The position numbers were made by a program, and so were the translations under genes. Below, piece by piece: positions 23,770 to 35,678 of a stretch of DNA of 64,000 nt. The notes under the pieces were generated by a model that searched no databases, had not been told where the DNA came from, and saw only the letters and a program-made list of their open reading frames with translations. Source of the DNA: Hemibagrus wyckioides. Its lineage: Eukaryota; Chordata; Actinopteri; Siluriformes; Bagridae. The first letter of the stretch is position 1. Each line of letters begins with the position of its first letter. Location: assembly GCF_019097595.1 (NCBI RefSeq), contig NC_080710.1, positions 8,371,780 to 8,435,779 on the forward strand, read 5' to 3'.

Positions 23770-25480
23770 GGATATTTAAGTATATATTATTTCCAGTATT
23801 CATTATTAGTATTTCATTATCTCTTTGCCAGTAGGTTAAGACTTGACATAAATGTTTTTTTCCCTCTATTTTCTCCTTAATATCTGTAATGCCCAATTCC
23901 CACCCATCAGGCAGCTCTCTTCTGTCAGGCAACAGGTACCAACCAGGGAATCACATGTAAAGGCTATCACCTGCTTCCTCTAAACCACATCTTTGCAAAT
24001 TGCTGTGTAGCACACTCAGATGAAAGTGCTTTCTGCCCTTCTGAATGCCCACAGATGCATATGACTGGCAGTTGTTACTGTGATTGACAGTGGGACAGAG
24101 AGAAAGCATAACCAATCTCCAGACAATAGGGTGAATGCTTTCCTGTTGTGCCACTTGGCAGTATAGATGGATTTTTATGAAGACATGGACCCTAGATGCA
24201 TGCAAATTAACAAAAAATGGTTGCAGGACACCAAAGGTTTGCAAAGGTCATTTCAGTCTCTGGATCTCTCTGGATCCACAATAAAAACCTGAAGTCTTAA
24301 CTGTACAGGGGTTTCCACATTTGCAACAGAAGAATATAAAGGAGCTATAAATGATCTGCATGCAAACATAGAAGACTTTCAAAAGACTTTTACAGAAGAC
24401 TTTCAAAACGTTTACTTAAAAATTATTTACCACGCACATAGATTGGATTAGTTTGGCACATAATTTGATTAATTTGGCAATAATTCTGGAGTCGACTAAT
24501 TCTTTGACATATAAAGTTTAGTTCTTTTGATCAGTGATATATGTTTTATTTATTTATATCTACTTTCATGTCATGTACAGTAGGCATGACAACTTTTGTG
24601 TCCTTCACTCAAGGTTATTGGGTTTGGAGGCTATTAACTGGTTTGTTGCCCTTTTCTACACAGAAGCATACAATAATAAACAAGTAAACAATGTTACATC
24701 TATTCAGTCTTCTTAGTCTTTAGTCCACTCCATGGCACTATCTAGTGGTCACTCTATCAAACATTTTATTGAAATAAATCACAGCCTTGATTAACAGTCT
24801 ATACAGACTCTTACAACGTTTTTTTCATTGCTGTTTAATAAAACTAATTTGTAATTACTGTATATTTTCATTATGATTCACTCACTTTTTTCCACAGATG
24901 TTTAATCTTTGAATCATTAGACTACCCCCTGAAACACCAGCAGGGCTTGACTATTATAGTAGCAAATATCATAAATATTATTTGATATTTGCATTATTGG
25001 GTGGTTAAATTATTTGAAAAGTTAGAGGACACATCAATTACATGTTTGTTTTACTTTTACACTTAAAAGAAGTTTCAGATATTTCACAATTAATCAGACA
25101 CCCAGCCAATTATATTCTGGTGTTATTATTCTCTTTTGCTTTATGAACAGTAAGAAATCAAAATAAGCCCTAAAGATTACTTGTATTTTATAATTACTCT
25201 TTAAATAAACAAACAAGTCCTAGGTTGTGATCTAAGAATTTGTGATCTAAGAAATGTTTACTTTAGGTCTTATTTAAAGCTTTTAAAAAGATTTTTTTTT
25301 TTTTGACAAACTTTATCAAATTTCCTCATACTGTATATCAGCCTAGAACTGGGCAAGTTGAAAAAATCCTATTTATGAAGTTTGTATGGTTTTTCTACAA
25401 AATGTTTGGTTGACCAAATGCAGGTTATAATAATTTCAATGGGGTAGTGGTTAAAAAATAAACGTACTCAAAATGTTCAA
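23770..25480. other. Gene-free region left of the apoA-IV array
   Basis: No recognisable exon or mobile element; AT-rich. The AATAAA at 25493-25488 marks the likely 3' end of apoA-IV copy 1. This flank is not shared with the other copies. Confidence 0.4.
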
Positions 25481-25663
25481 TCTGTTCTTTATTTTATGCA
25501 AATTGAAGACATTAAGGACATACAGGACGTAACATAATTTATAGGCTCTGTATGACATAATTAGCCTATTATGAAGACTGTGGAAATATTGGGATCGTCT
25601 TGTGCAAATAAAGCATTTTTATATTTAATAGTCATTTAGAGTGGAAAGTTATTTTTGTGCTAT

Positions 25664-26668
25664 TTAGTTGATGTAGGTGTTGATGTAGGTCTCATAAAGA
25701 GAGGTAAGCTGGTCCTTCAGGTTTTGGGCATAGGGGTCCAGTTTCTCCCTCAGGTCCTCAGCATAGGGAGCCAGACCCTGCTGAACCAAAGCAGCTCTCT
25801 CAGCAACCTTGGCCTGAAGATCCTCAGTCAGAGGGGCCACGGTCTTCTGGAATTCCTGCAGATGCTGATCTACCTTCTGTCTGATTTCATCACTGTAGGG
25901 CTCCAGCTTGGACTGCAGCTCCTTCACTTTCTCCTCCACACTTCCCCTCAGCTCCTCCGTCTTCTGTAGCACAGTAGTTTTCAGAGCTTCAGAGTCAAAG
26001 GACTCAGCGTAGGGAGCCACAGCTACTTTCAGCTCCTCCACTTTCTGCTGAATTTGGGTCTTCAGATTATCAGAATAGGGCGCCAGTTTGTCCTTCACAG
26101 TGGTCAGATCCTGCTCGAGACGCTCTTTAAGAACTTCAGCCTCTTTGGTGATTTTGGTCATGAAGTCCTGGGCCAGGGGGCTCACTTGTTTCTGAAGAGT
26201 CACAGCATACTCACTGGCCACATTGACACCTTCTGTAATTCTAGTACTATGAAGTAAAATAAGGAGAATCAAACATAAATAAGAAAGGAGGACTTGAGAC
26301 ACAATCAAGAGAGTATACACAATTCTGTTAACTTACTTGACTTCCTGGCCGAGTTGAGACTCTCTAATCATTTTTAGTGTGTCCTCAGCAGTGTGTGTTG
26401 CCTTGGCGACATAGTCCCAGAAAGCATCAGTCAGTTGCTCCAGCTGTGGTTTGGGCTCATCAGCATAGAACAAGTTGGCTTGGCAGCCTGGTGAAGGAAG
26501 CAAATAACTTCAGTTGGATTAAAGGATACATTCATATATATATATTCCTGAATGTGTTGAATGATGCGCTACCAATATATACTGTATATAAATAGCTACA
26601 GAAATTTAAATCTAAGCTATAAAGTTACCTGTAAACACAGCCAGAGCCAGTACTACAAAGACCTTCAT
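25664..26668 (-). CDS. apoa4b: Apolipoprotein A-IV-like, copy 1
   Basis: Exons 26668-26629 (signal MKVFVVLALAVFT, phase 1), 26487-26337 (phase 2) and 26246-25664. The 257-residue protein begins its mature part near NLFYADEPKPQLEQLTDAFW. Exon 3 encodes proline-punctuated 11/22-residue amphipathic repeats (LAPYSDN, VAPYAES, LEPYSDE, VAPLTED, LAPYAED, LDPYAQN), the lipid-binding fold of apoA-I/A-IV/E. It would be secreted and lipoprotein-associated. It differs from copies 2-8 at the C-terminus, ending YETYINTYIN instead of YESYINTN because of a 6-bp insertion. Its 3' flank is unique, while everything upstream of exon 3 is nearly identical to copies 2-4. Leader exon ends at 26810; signal exon leader starts at 26684. 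Poly(A) signal 25493-25488. Naming follows zebrafish apoA-IVb beside apoEb; the exact orthologue is not resolved. Confidence 0.94.
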
Positions 26669-26809
26669 GGTTCTTGGTTCAATTCTGTAAAAAGTGGTAC
26701 AGTATGCATTTATTTATAATGTATGTGATAAATTGCATAAATATGTAGACAGGAACAATACAATCAATATAACAACATAACAGTACCAACAATATAAACT
26801 TTCTCTTAC

Positions 26810-26914
26810 CTTTAGCTCTTTGCTCTTTAGATGCCAGCAGTGAGTGGGGCTGTTGTAGATGTCAGTATATATACTGGAGAGAGGTGTGTGTTGTATTGGA
26901 AAACCCAAAGTCCA
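26810..26914 (-). promoter_or_regulatory. Copy 1 promoter: HNF4-type site, TATA palindrome, leader exon
   Basis: CAAAGTCCA (plus-strand reading) at 26906-26914 is the classical HNF4 half-site pair core. AGTATATATACT at 26864-26875 is a perfect palindrome serving as the TATA box. The leader exon ends at 26810 with AAAG/GTAAGA. The start is expected near 26840. Confidence 0.75.
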
Positions 26915-27940
26915 GGAGGCAGTGCACTGCTGTCAACAATACTCCACATCATAACCACCGTAGACCATTAGTTATCACAGAGCCTAAAGTTCACTTAGCA
27001 CCCTGATAGATGTCTGACTGTCATGGCCTAATAAAAGGTCAGATAACATGCAGACATGGGTAAAGGATCAGTGATTAAATTAAAGCTATCCTGAATTTAA
27101 CAGTACGTTATTTTTTTTGTATTTAAATACAAAAATGGTATCAGTGATGAAAATATTTCTTTAGTCCTCGTTGTTTTTATGTAACCCTATTCATCATAAA
27201 CCATTATTCATTTCACTTAAATCAAGACCTGTTTTTGGCCTGATACATGATATGATAATAAAGGAGGCTCATTTGAACTTCTTCTTTGTGCCAGCTGGAG
27301 TCTTGAACTTTGAGCCCACAAATCTAGCAGGTTGTACAAGTTGTCTGGGTTTAACACATTTTACAATAACTTAAATCCAGATATTTCCAAAATGTATTAT
27401 TTAAAGCTGTAGCTGTTTGTCAAATGTAGATTTTCAATAGTTCTTCATCAGCTTAAGCCCAGACTCCCAAATCTAGATCTACCAACCAACAAACTAATAG
27501 CCATGATCAGAATGGTGATATGTATACAGCCTTATATTATAATTACTTTATTATGACATATTAATTATGTAATATTTAAATGGATCTATATGTAAACCTG
27601 TACATCTACTATTTATGCAGCTGTCTAAGCCACTCATGGGGTGGGACAGCAGTGCAATGCATGACATCATGCAGATACAATCATGCAGATACAGGCCAGT
27701 AGTTTCTGGTATTGTTCAGAATGCAGAAAAAAAAAAAATTGGTATCAGACAGGCTGGTTTGAATATTACTACTACTGCTGATCTTCTGGGATTTTCATGC
27801 CTAGTACAAAAAAACAAAGGGATGTTTTACGAACACCTTAAATATGCATTTCACAGGTTCTTATCTTAAGGATTCCTCAAGCCAATCATATATATGTATG
27901 TCTTAAGAAAAATATAAATATATTTTCAAGGTTCGTATAT

Positions 27941-28335
27941 GGCTCAGGTGGGGCCTAGTGGTTAGCATGTTTGCCTGTCACAATGGGGGCTCAAATTCTT
28001 CTGTGTGCCTGGAGTTTGCATTTTCCCTTTGAACTTTGGGGATTTCCTCTGGCTACTTTTTTTGGTTTCCTTCCCAGTCCAAGGACATGCATTGTAGGCT
28101 GATTGGCACTTGTAAATTGTATATAATGTGTGAATGACTGTGTGTAATTGTGCCCTCTTATGGGTTTGCACCCTGTACAGGGTGTCCCAGAATCCTCTAA
28201 GATAGGCTCCAGGGTCCCTGAAATTGTGTAGGCTAAGTGCTACAGTACATGGATGGATGGGTGGTTAGATGGATGGATGGATTGAAGGATGTATGGATGG
28301 AGGGATGGATGTATGGATGGAGGGATGGATATATG
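27941..28335 (+). mobile_element. tRNA-type SINE with (GGAT)n tail, unit 1
   Basis: Starts 'ggctcaggtggggcctagtggttagcatgtttgcctgtcac', a tRNA-like A/B-box head. It continues with 'gtccaaggacatgcattgtaggctgattggcac' and 'gcaccctgtacagggtgtccc', then ends in ATGG repeats. This is the common fish SINE pattern, close to the Mermaid-type SINEs known from catfish. Copies inherited by duplication lie at 32949 and 39199, plus a truncated one at 44336. Confidence 0.75.
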
Positions 28336-29199
28336 CTTCATATTTGTTTTGAGTCTGCAGATGATCAATGTGTTCAGTACTATTAACAACTGTAGTGCTG
28401 CCCCACTGAGAACACCAGGTGTGACTGCCGTCTTTGATTTTTAGTGCTACTCAGTCTATTCCTAAGCAAGAGAAATCAGATCCATCCTGAAACAGAGACA
28501 GGACCAGAAACAGGGGCAGTACCTGGTCACAGACTGTTACCATATCAGGGGAAGGTAACAAGCATATACACAGGTATATGAGAATAATCAGAGGCAGATG
28601 TAACTATTGAAAAATAATCAAGTCATCAGACAACACATACAACAATACAACCTGCATTCAATCTCCCCAGCTCTTTCCCATTATTCAGAGATTACTGACC
28701 ATTTATCATGACATCCAGTAGGTGTTAGAATCAGATTTATACAGTGATGATTGCTTGCAAAGCAAAAATAGTCCATCTCGTGCACTTTGTCTTAACAACC
28801 ACCGTTCTAAATCCCTAGCAAAGCAATTGTCCTCAAAGAGGGTAACTATATACATACGCTGATGACATTCTGTGTAAGGATGAGTGAGCTACTCAGACAT
28901 GTGAGACTCTGATGGTTAGTGTAGCTGATTGCTAGACTGTCTGACCAAACCAACAAATGACAATGATTCAGATCTTACACTAGAGGGCCACACAGCCCCA
29001 TGCAGCTGTGGCACCATGCTGCTCCCTAGCCTTATTCTGGAAAAGTCTGTGTCTCAGCCTCACTCACAGAGACAAGTGCAAGAATCTGTTGTACTATTTG
29101 GGGTTGGTAAGATGATAACCCATTTCTAAACACAAGAAGTGACTCTCTCTGCTCGCGTATCTTTTTGAGGTAGGAGGTTCTTTGTGGTCTGTCTATATG

Positions 29200-29333
29200 T
29201 GTGACCCTGTGTTGGACTGGCGACCTGTCCAGGGTGTACCCCTGCCTTTTGCCCAATGTGTGCTGGGATAGGCTCCAGCAGATCCCCGTGACCCTAATTA
29301 GGAATAAAGCGGGTATAGAAAATGGATGGATGG
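29200..29333 (+). repeat. Retroposon 3' tail, unit 1
   Basis: 'gttggactggcgacctgtccagggtgtacccctgcc...gggataggctccagcagatccccgtgaccctaattaggaataaagcgggtatagaaaatggatggatgg' is a standard fish SINE/LINE tail. Duplicated at 34208-34341; truncated in the copy 3-4 spacer near 40445-40478. Confidence 0.75.
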
Positions 29334-30678
29334 TTCTTTGTGGAGATTAAAAAACAGTGATCTAAAGTGTTGCAAAAACTTTCTATTTGGTTGTGCTTGG
29401 TTTTATTATTCTTAAGTATGTGCATTCTCTCTCTTAAGCTTCTTTGGTGGCAGCTTTAAAGCTCAACCCTGGAACACAAGATAGAGTTCATGGCTGCTTG
29501 GACCCATATGTCATAGATGACTGCAATAACCACACTTGCCCTGCATGAACCAGATTGGCAGAGAACTGAATGAGCTTCTGCTAAGAGCATGTTGTTGACA
29601 AGTTCTACCACAGAGCAAGCAATGTGGGTAGACTGGAATTATTTTTAACTGGCTTGCCAGTTCTCACAAGAACATCATCATTCTATTGAGCACTTGGGCA
29701 GTGCCCATCTTGGGGTAGTGCTTCATCTGGTGAGGCAATCAACAATTCAATATAGCCATCAATGGTAGGCATGAGACCCATAATTACTTGCTTCTGATGC
29801 ATTATATTAGCCAAAATACTACAAATCTCAAGCATAGTTGAGTTCTCTGTATAAATCCTTCTTTAATACTTTCAGAAAACTGCTTGTACTGGAGAATAGC
29901 AAATCATGGCAGAGGAGACTAGAGTAGGCTGTCCTCAGCTTTGGAGAGCAGGTTACCAGTAGTTCCAACAGTGGTAGCTTCTATAGTATATATGCCTATG
30001 ATCGTTCCTCTCATTTCCCAAATAACATAATAGCCTACTACTTGTGAAATGATTTTCAGTCCACTTTCTGATAAGAAGATCATCTGAAAACACTGGCACA
30101 AAATGTTTTGTTGTAGTCTTCTTGTTTTTTTAAGAATTTCTCACATACTATCAACTTCACAAGATTTGTGAACATCCTTTATTAATTTTTGTTTGCAAAT
30201 GCACTAATAGCTGCTTGCTTTTATATATTTAGCGTAACATAGCTGATTTGAACACCAGAGAACCAATCGTAGGCCCAGAATATTAGATTAAATAAATCTA
30301 GTAGACTAATTTACAGATACAGAAGCCATTTAGTTTCTTTTTTGCAAATAACAAATATTTTATACCTTCAGTTTGAGAGATGTTTTATTACAGGACGAAC
30401 ACAAGAAAAAGACATATATTATTGCTTCAGTCACACATTCCATGGTTTTAAAAAGTGTCCACAAGGATAAACACTACATTACTTTGGCAGCACGACATTA
30501 ATACATAGATAAATCCTAGTACTGATGTTCCCATGATCCAGTCAGGAGAAAATTCTTCATCAAGTTAACACAGCTTGTTATTTTTTGAATACATATTATA
30601 ACTGCAGAACAACAGTTTTGTCAGTTTTCATTACTGTAAAAACATAGTCCAATGAGTGAAAACTGGTTTTTGGAGTGT

Positions 30679-31677
30679 TTAGTTGGTGTTGATGTAGGAC
30701 TCATAAAGAGAGGTGAGCTGGTCCTTCAGGTTTTGGGCATAGGGGTCCAGTTTCTCCCTCAGGTCCTCAGCATAGGGAGCCAGACCCTGCTGAATCAAAG
30801 CAGCTCTCTCAGCAACCTTGGCCTGAAGATCCTCAGTCAGAGGGGCCACGGTCTTCTGGAATTCCTGCAGATGTTGATCTACTTTCTGTCTGAGTTCATC
30901 ACTGTAGGGCTCCAGCTTGGACTGCAGCTCCTTCACTTTCTCCTCCACACTTCCCCTCAGCTCCTCGGTCTTCTGCACCACGGTACTTTTCAAAGCTTCA
31001 GAGTCAAAGGACTCAGCATAGGGAGCCACAGCTAGTCTCAGCTCCTCCACTTTCTGCTGAATTTGGGTCTTCAGCTCATCAGAATAGGGCGCCAGTTTGT
31101 CCTTCACAGTGGTCAGATCCTGCTCGAGACGCTCTTTAAGAACTTTAGCCTCTTTGGTGATTTTGGTCATGAAGTCCTGGGCCAGGGGGCTCACTTGTTT
31201 CTGAAGAGTCACAGCATACTGACTGGCCACATTGGCACCTTCTGTAATTCTAGTACTATGAAGTAAAATAAGGAGAATCAAACATAAATAAGAAAGGAGG
31301 ACTTGAGACACAATCAAGAGAGTATACACAATTCTGTTAACTTACTTGACTTCCTGGCCGAGTTGAGACTCTCTAATCATTTTTAGTGTGTCCTCAGCAG
31401 TGTGTGTTGCCTTGGCGACATAGTCCCAGAAAGCATCAGTCAGTTGCTCCAGCTGTGGTTTGGGCTCATCAGCATAGAACAAGTTGGCTTGGCAGCCTGG
31501 TGAAGGAAGCAAATAACTTCAGTTGGATTAAAGGATACATTCATATATATATATTCCTGAATGTGTTGAATGATGCGCTACCAATATATACTGTATATAA
31601 ATAGCTACAGAAATTTAAATCTAAGCTATAAAGTTACCTGTAAACACAGCCAGAGCCAGTACTACAAAGACCTTCAT
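30679..31677 (-). CDS. apoa4b: Apolipoprotein A-IV-like, copy 2
   Basis: Exons 31677-31638, 31496-31346 and 31255-30679; 255 residues, intact. Signal and exon 2 are the same as copy 1 (NLFYADEP). Exon 3 differs from copy 1 at about 20 bases plus a 6-bp indel, giving ANVASQYA, AKVLKER, SDELKTQ, LRLAVAPY, ALKSTVVQ and ALIQQGL. By contrast exon 3 differs from copy 3 at only about 2 bases. Same repeat architecture and predicted secretion as copy 1. Leader exon ends at 31819. 3'UTR of about 290 nt to the AATAAA at 30389. Confidence 0.94.
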
Positions 31678-31818
31678 GGTTCTTGGTTCAATTCTGTAAA
31701 AAGTGGTACAGTATGCATTTATTTATAATGTATGTGATAAATTGCATAAATATGTAGACAGGAACAATACAATCAATATAACAACATAACAGTACCAACA
31801 ATATAAACTTTCTCTTAC

Positions 31819-31923
31819 CTTTAGCTCTTTGCTCTTTAGATGCCAGCAGTGAGTGGGGCTGTTGTAGATGTCAGTATATATACTGGAGAGAGGTGTGTGT
31901 TGTATTGGAAAACCCAAAGTCCA
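31819..31923 (-). promoter_or_regulatory. Copy 2 promoter: HNF4-type site, TATA palindrome, leader exon
   Basis: CAAAGTCCA at 31915-31923, AGTATATATACT at 31873-31884, leader exon end at 31819. Identical in arrangement to copy 1 (offset 5009). Confidence 0.75.
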
Positions 31924-34900
31924 GGAGGCAGTGCACTGCTGTCAACAATACTCCACATCATAACCACCGTAGACCATTAGTTATCACAGAGCCTAAAGTT
32001 CACTTAGCACCCTGATAGATGTCTGACTGTCATGGCCTAATAAAAGGTCAGATAACATGCAGACATGGGTAAAGGATCAGTGATTAAATTAAAGCTATCC
32101 TGAATTTAACAGTACGTTATTTTTTTTGTATTTAAATACAAAAATGGTATCAGTGATGAAAATATTTCTTTAGTCCTCGTTGTTTTTATGTAACCCTATT
32201 CATCATAAACCATTATTCATTTCACTTAAATCAAGACCTGTTTTTGGCCTGATACATGATATGATAATAAAGGAGGCTCATTTGAACTTCTTGTTTGTGC
32301 CAGCTGGAGTCTTGAACTTTGAGCCCACAAATCTAGCAGGTTGTACAAGTTGTCTGGGTTTAACACATTTTACAATAACTTTAATCCAGATATTTCCAAA
32401 ATGTATTATTTAAAGCTGTAGCTGTTTGTCAAATGTAGATTTTCAACAGTTCTTCATCAGCTTAAGCCCAGACTCCCAAATCTAGATCTACCAACCAACA
32501 AACTAATAGCCATGATCAGAATGGTGATATGTATACAGCCTTATATTATAATTACTTTATTATGACATATTAATTATGTAATATTTAAATGGATCTATAT
32601 GTAAACCTGTACATCTACTATTTATGCAGCTGTCTAAGCCACTCATGGGGTGGGACAGCAGTGCAATGCATGACATCATGCAGATACAATCATGCAGATA
32701 CAGGCCAGTAGTTTCTGGTATTGTTCAGAATACAGAAAAAAAAAAATTGGTATCAGACAGGCTGGTTTGAATATTACTACTACTGCTGATCTTCTGGGAT
32801 TTTCATGCCTAGTACAAAAAAACAAAGGGATGTTTTACGAACACCTTAAATATGCATTTCACAGGTTCTTATCTTAAGGATTCCTCAAGCCAATCATATA
32901 TATGTATGTCTTAAGAAAAATATAAATATATTTTCAAGGTTCGTATATGGCTCAGGTGGGGCCTAGTGGTTAGCATGTTTGCCTGTCACAATGGGGGCTC
33001 AAATTCTTCTGTGTGCCTGGAGTTTGCATTTTCCCTTTGAACTTTGGGGATTTCCTCTGGCTACTTTTTTTGGTTTCCTTCCCAGTCCAAGGACATGCAT
33101 TGTAGGCTGATTGGCACTTGTAAATTGTATATAACGTGTGAATGACTGTGTGTAATTGTGCCCTCTTATGGGTTTGCACCCTGTACAGGGTGTCCCAGAA
33201 TCCTCTAAGATAGGCTCCAGGGTCCCTGAAATTGTGTAGGCTAAGTGCTACAGTACATGGATGGATGGGTGGTTAGATGGATGGATGGATTGAAGGATGT
33301 ATGGATGGAGGGATGGATGTATGGATGGAGGGATGGATATATGCTTCATATTTGTTTTGAGTCTGCAGATGATCAATGTGTTCAGTACTATTAACAACTG
33401 TAGTGCTGCCCCACTGAGAACACCAGGTGTGACTGCCGTCTTTGATTTTTAGTGCTACTCAGTCTATTCCTAAGCAAGAGAAATCAGATTCATCCTGAAA
33501 CAGAGACAGGACCAGAAACAGGGGCAGTACCTGGTCACAGACTGTTACCATATCAGGGGAAGGTAACAAGCATATACACAGGTATATGAGAATAATCAGA
33601 GGCAGATGTAACTATTGAAAAATAATCAAGTCATCAGACAACACATACAACAATACAACCTGCATTCAATCTCCCCAGCTCTTTCCCATTATTCAGAGAT
33701 TACTGACCATTTATAATGACATCCAGTAGGTGTTAGAATCAGATTTATACAGTGATGATTGCTTGCAAAGCAAAAATAGTCCATCTCGTGCACTTTGTCT
33801 TAACAACCACCGTTCTAAATCCCTAGCAAAGCAATTCTCCTCAAAGAGGGTAACTATATACATACGCTGATGACATTCTGTGTAAGGATGAGTGAGCTAC
33901 TCAGACATGTGAGACTCTGATGGTTAGTGTAGCTGATTGCTAGACTGTCTGACCAAACCAACAAATGACAATGATTCAGATCTTACACTAGAGGGCCACA
34001 CAGCCCCATGCAGCTGTGGCACCATGCTGCTCCCTAGCCTTATTCTGGAAAAGTCTGTGTCTCAGCCTCACTCACAGAGACAAGTGCAAGAATCTGTTGT
34101 ACTATTTGGGGTTGGTAAGATGATAACCCATTTCTAAACACAAGAAGTGACTCTCTCAGCTTGCGTATCTTTTTGAGGTAGGAGGTTCTTTGTGGTCTGT
34201 CTATATGTGTGACCCTGTGTTGGACTGGCGACCTGTCCAGGGTGTACCCCTGCCTTTTGCCCAATGTGTGCTGGGATAGGCTCCAGCAGATCCCCGTGAC
34301 CCTAATTAGGAATAAAGCGGGTATAGAAAATGGATGGATGGTTCTTTGTGGAGATTAAAAAACAGTGATCTAAAGTGTTGCAAAAACTTTCTATTTGGTT
34401 GTGCTTGGTTTTATTATTCTTAAGTATGTGCATTCTCTCTCTTAAGCTTCTTTGGTGGCAGCTTTAAAGCTCAACCCTGGAACACAAGATAGAGTTCATG
34501 GCTGCTTGGACCCATATGTCATAGATGACTGCAATAACCACACTTGTCCTGCATGAACCAGATTGGCAGAGAACTGAATGAGCTTCTGCTAAGAGCATGT
34601 TGTTGACAAGTTCTACCACAGAGCAAGCAATGTGGGTAGACTGGAATTATTTTTAACTGGCTTGCCAGTTCTCACAAGAACATCATCATTCTATTGAGCA
34701 CTTGGGCAGTGCCCATCTTGGGGTAGTGCTTCATCTGGTGAGGCAACCAACAATTCAATATAGCCATCAATGGTAGGCATGAGACCCATAATTACTTGCT
34801 TCTGATGCATTATATTAGCCAAAATACTACAAATCTCAAGCATAGTTGAATTCTCTGTATAAATCCTTCTTTAATACTTTCAGAAAACTGCTTGTACTGG

Positions 34901-35678
34901 AGAATAGCAAATCATGGCAGAGGAGACTAGAGTAGGCTGTCCTCAGCTTTGGAGAGCAGGTTACCAGTAGTTCCAACAGTGGTAGCTTCTATAGTATATA
35001 TGCCTATGATCGTTCCTCTCATTTCCCAAATAACATAATAGCCTACTACTTGTGAAATGATTTTCAGTCCACTTTCTGATAAGATCATCTGAAAACACTG
35101 GCACAAAATGTTTTGTTGTAGTCTTCTTGTTTTTTTAAGAATTTCTCACATACTATCAACTTCACAAGATTTGTGAACATCCTTTATTAATTTTTGTTTG
35201 CAAATGCACTAATAGCTGCTTGCTTTTATATATTTAGCGTAACATAGCTGATTTGAACACCAGAGAACCAATCGTAGGCCCAGAATATTAGATTAAATAA
35301 ATCTAGTAGACTAATTTACAGATACAGAAGCCATTTAGTTTCTTTTTTGCAAATAACAAATATTTTATACCTTCAGTTTGAGAGATGTTTTATTACAGGA
35401 CGAACACAAGAAAAAGACATATATTATTGCTTCAGTCACACATTCCATGGTTTTAAAAAGTGTCCACAAGGATAAACACTACATTACTTTGGCAGCACGA
35501 CATTAATACATAGATAAATCCTAGTACTGATGTTCCCATGATCCAGTCAGGAGAAAATTCTTCGTTAACACAGCTTGTTATTTTTTGGATACATATTATA
35601 ACTGCAGAACAACAGTTTTGTCAGTTTTCATTACTGTAAAAACATAGTCCAATGAGTGAAAACTGGTTTTTGGAGTGT

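Larger units (their letters stand above)
26920..30380. other. Spacer between copies 1 and 2
   Basis: No exon seen in 3.4 kb apart from repeat pieces listed separately. Poly(A) signal AATAAA of copy 2 is at 30389-30384. Open frames in this spacer recur unchanged in sister spacers only because the DNA is duplicated, not because of coding constraint. Confidence 0.5.
25665..30660. repeat. Amplified unit 1 (about 5.0 kb), copy 1 to copy 2
   Basis: Sequence from exon 3 of copy 1 rightward through its promoter, the spacer and the 3' flank of copy 2 recurs at a constant offset of 5009 bp in unit 2. By eye there are about 14 substitutions and a few small indels in over 4 kb outside exon 3. The spacer contains a SINE (27941), a GGAT array (28247) and a second retroposon tail (29200), all inherited by the sister units. 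Confidence 0.95.
30660..35660. repeat. Amplified unit 2 (5.0 kb), copy 2 to copy 3
   Basis: Offset to unit 3 is exactly 5000 bp across gene and promoter. It contains the same SINE (32949-33343) and retroposon tail (34208-34341) as unit 1. The spacer 31930-35385 holds no exon; the copy 3 poly(A) signal is at 35393-35388. Confidence 0.95.

Noticed and set aside
27615..27869. Recurrent plus-strand frame in the spacers (also at 32692) and the frames at 27171/32180/37180
   Set aside because: Recurrence is due to segmental duplication only; frame lengths change with poly-A length differences, so there is no coding constraint.
28247..28335. Regularly spaced GGATGGAT repeats as a possible CRISPR-like or minisatellite system
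   Set aside because: A simple tetranucleotide tail of a SINE, without spacers; the genome is eukaryotic.
30652..31035. Plus-strand open frames of 104-127 codons opposite every apoA-IV exon 3 (also at 25655, 35652, 41433, 47223, 50264, 54523, 57371)
   Set aside because: They lie exactly antisense to the conserved coding repeats and have no splice or promoter context. The amphipathic codon pattern leaves the opposite strand open by chance, and duplication repeats it.
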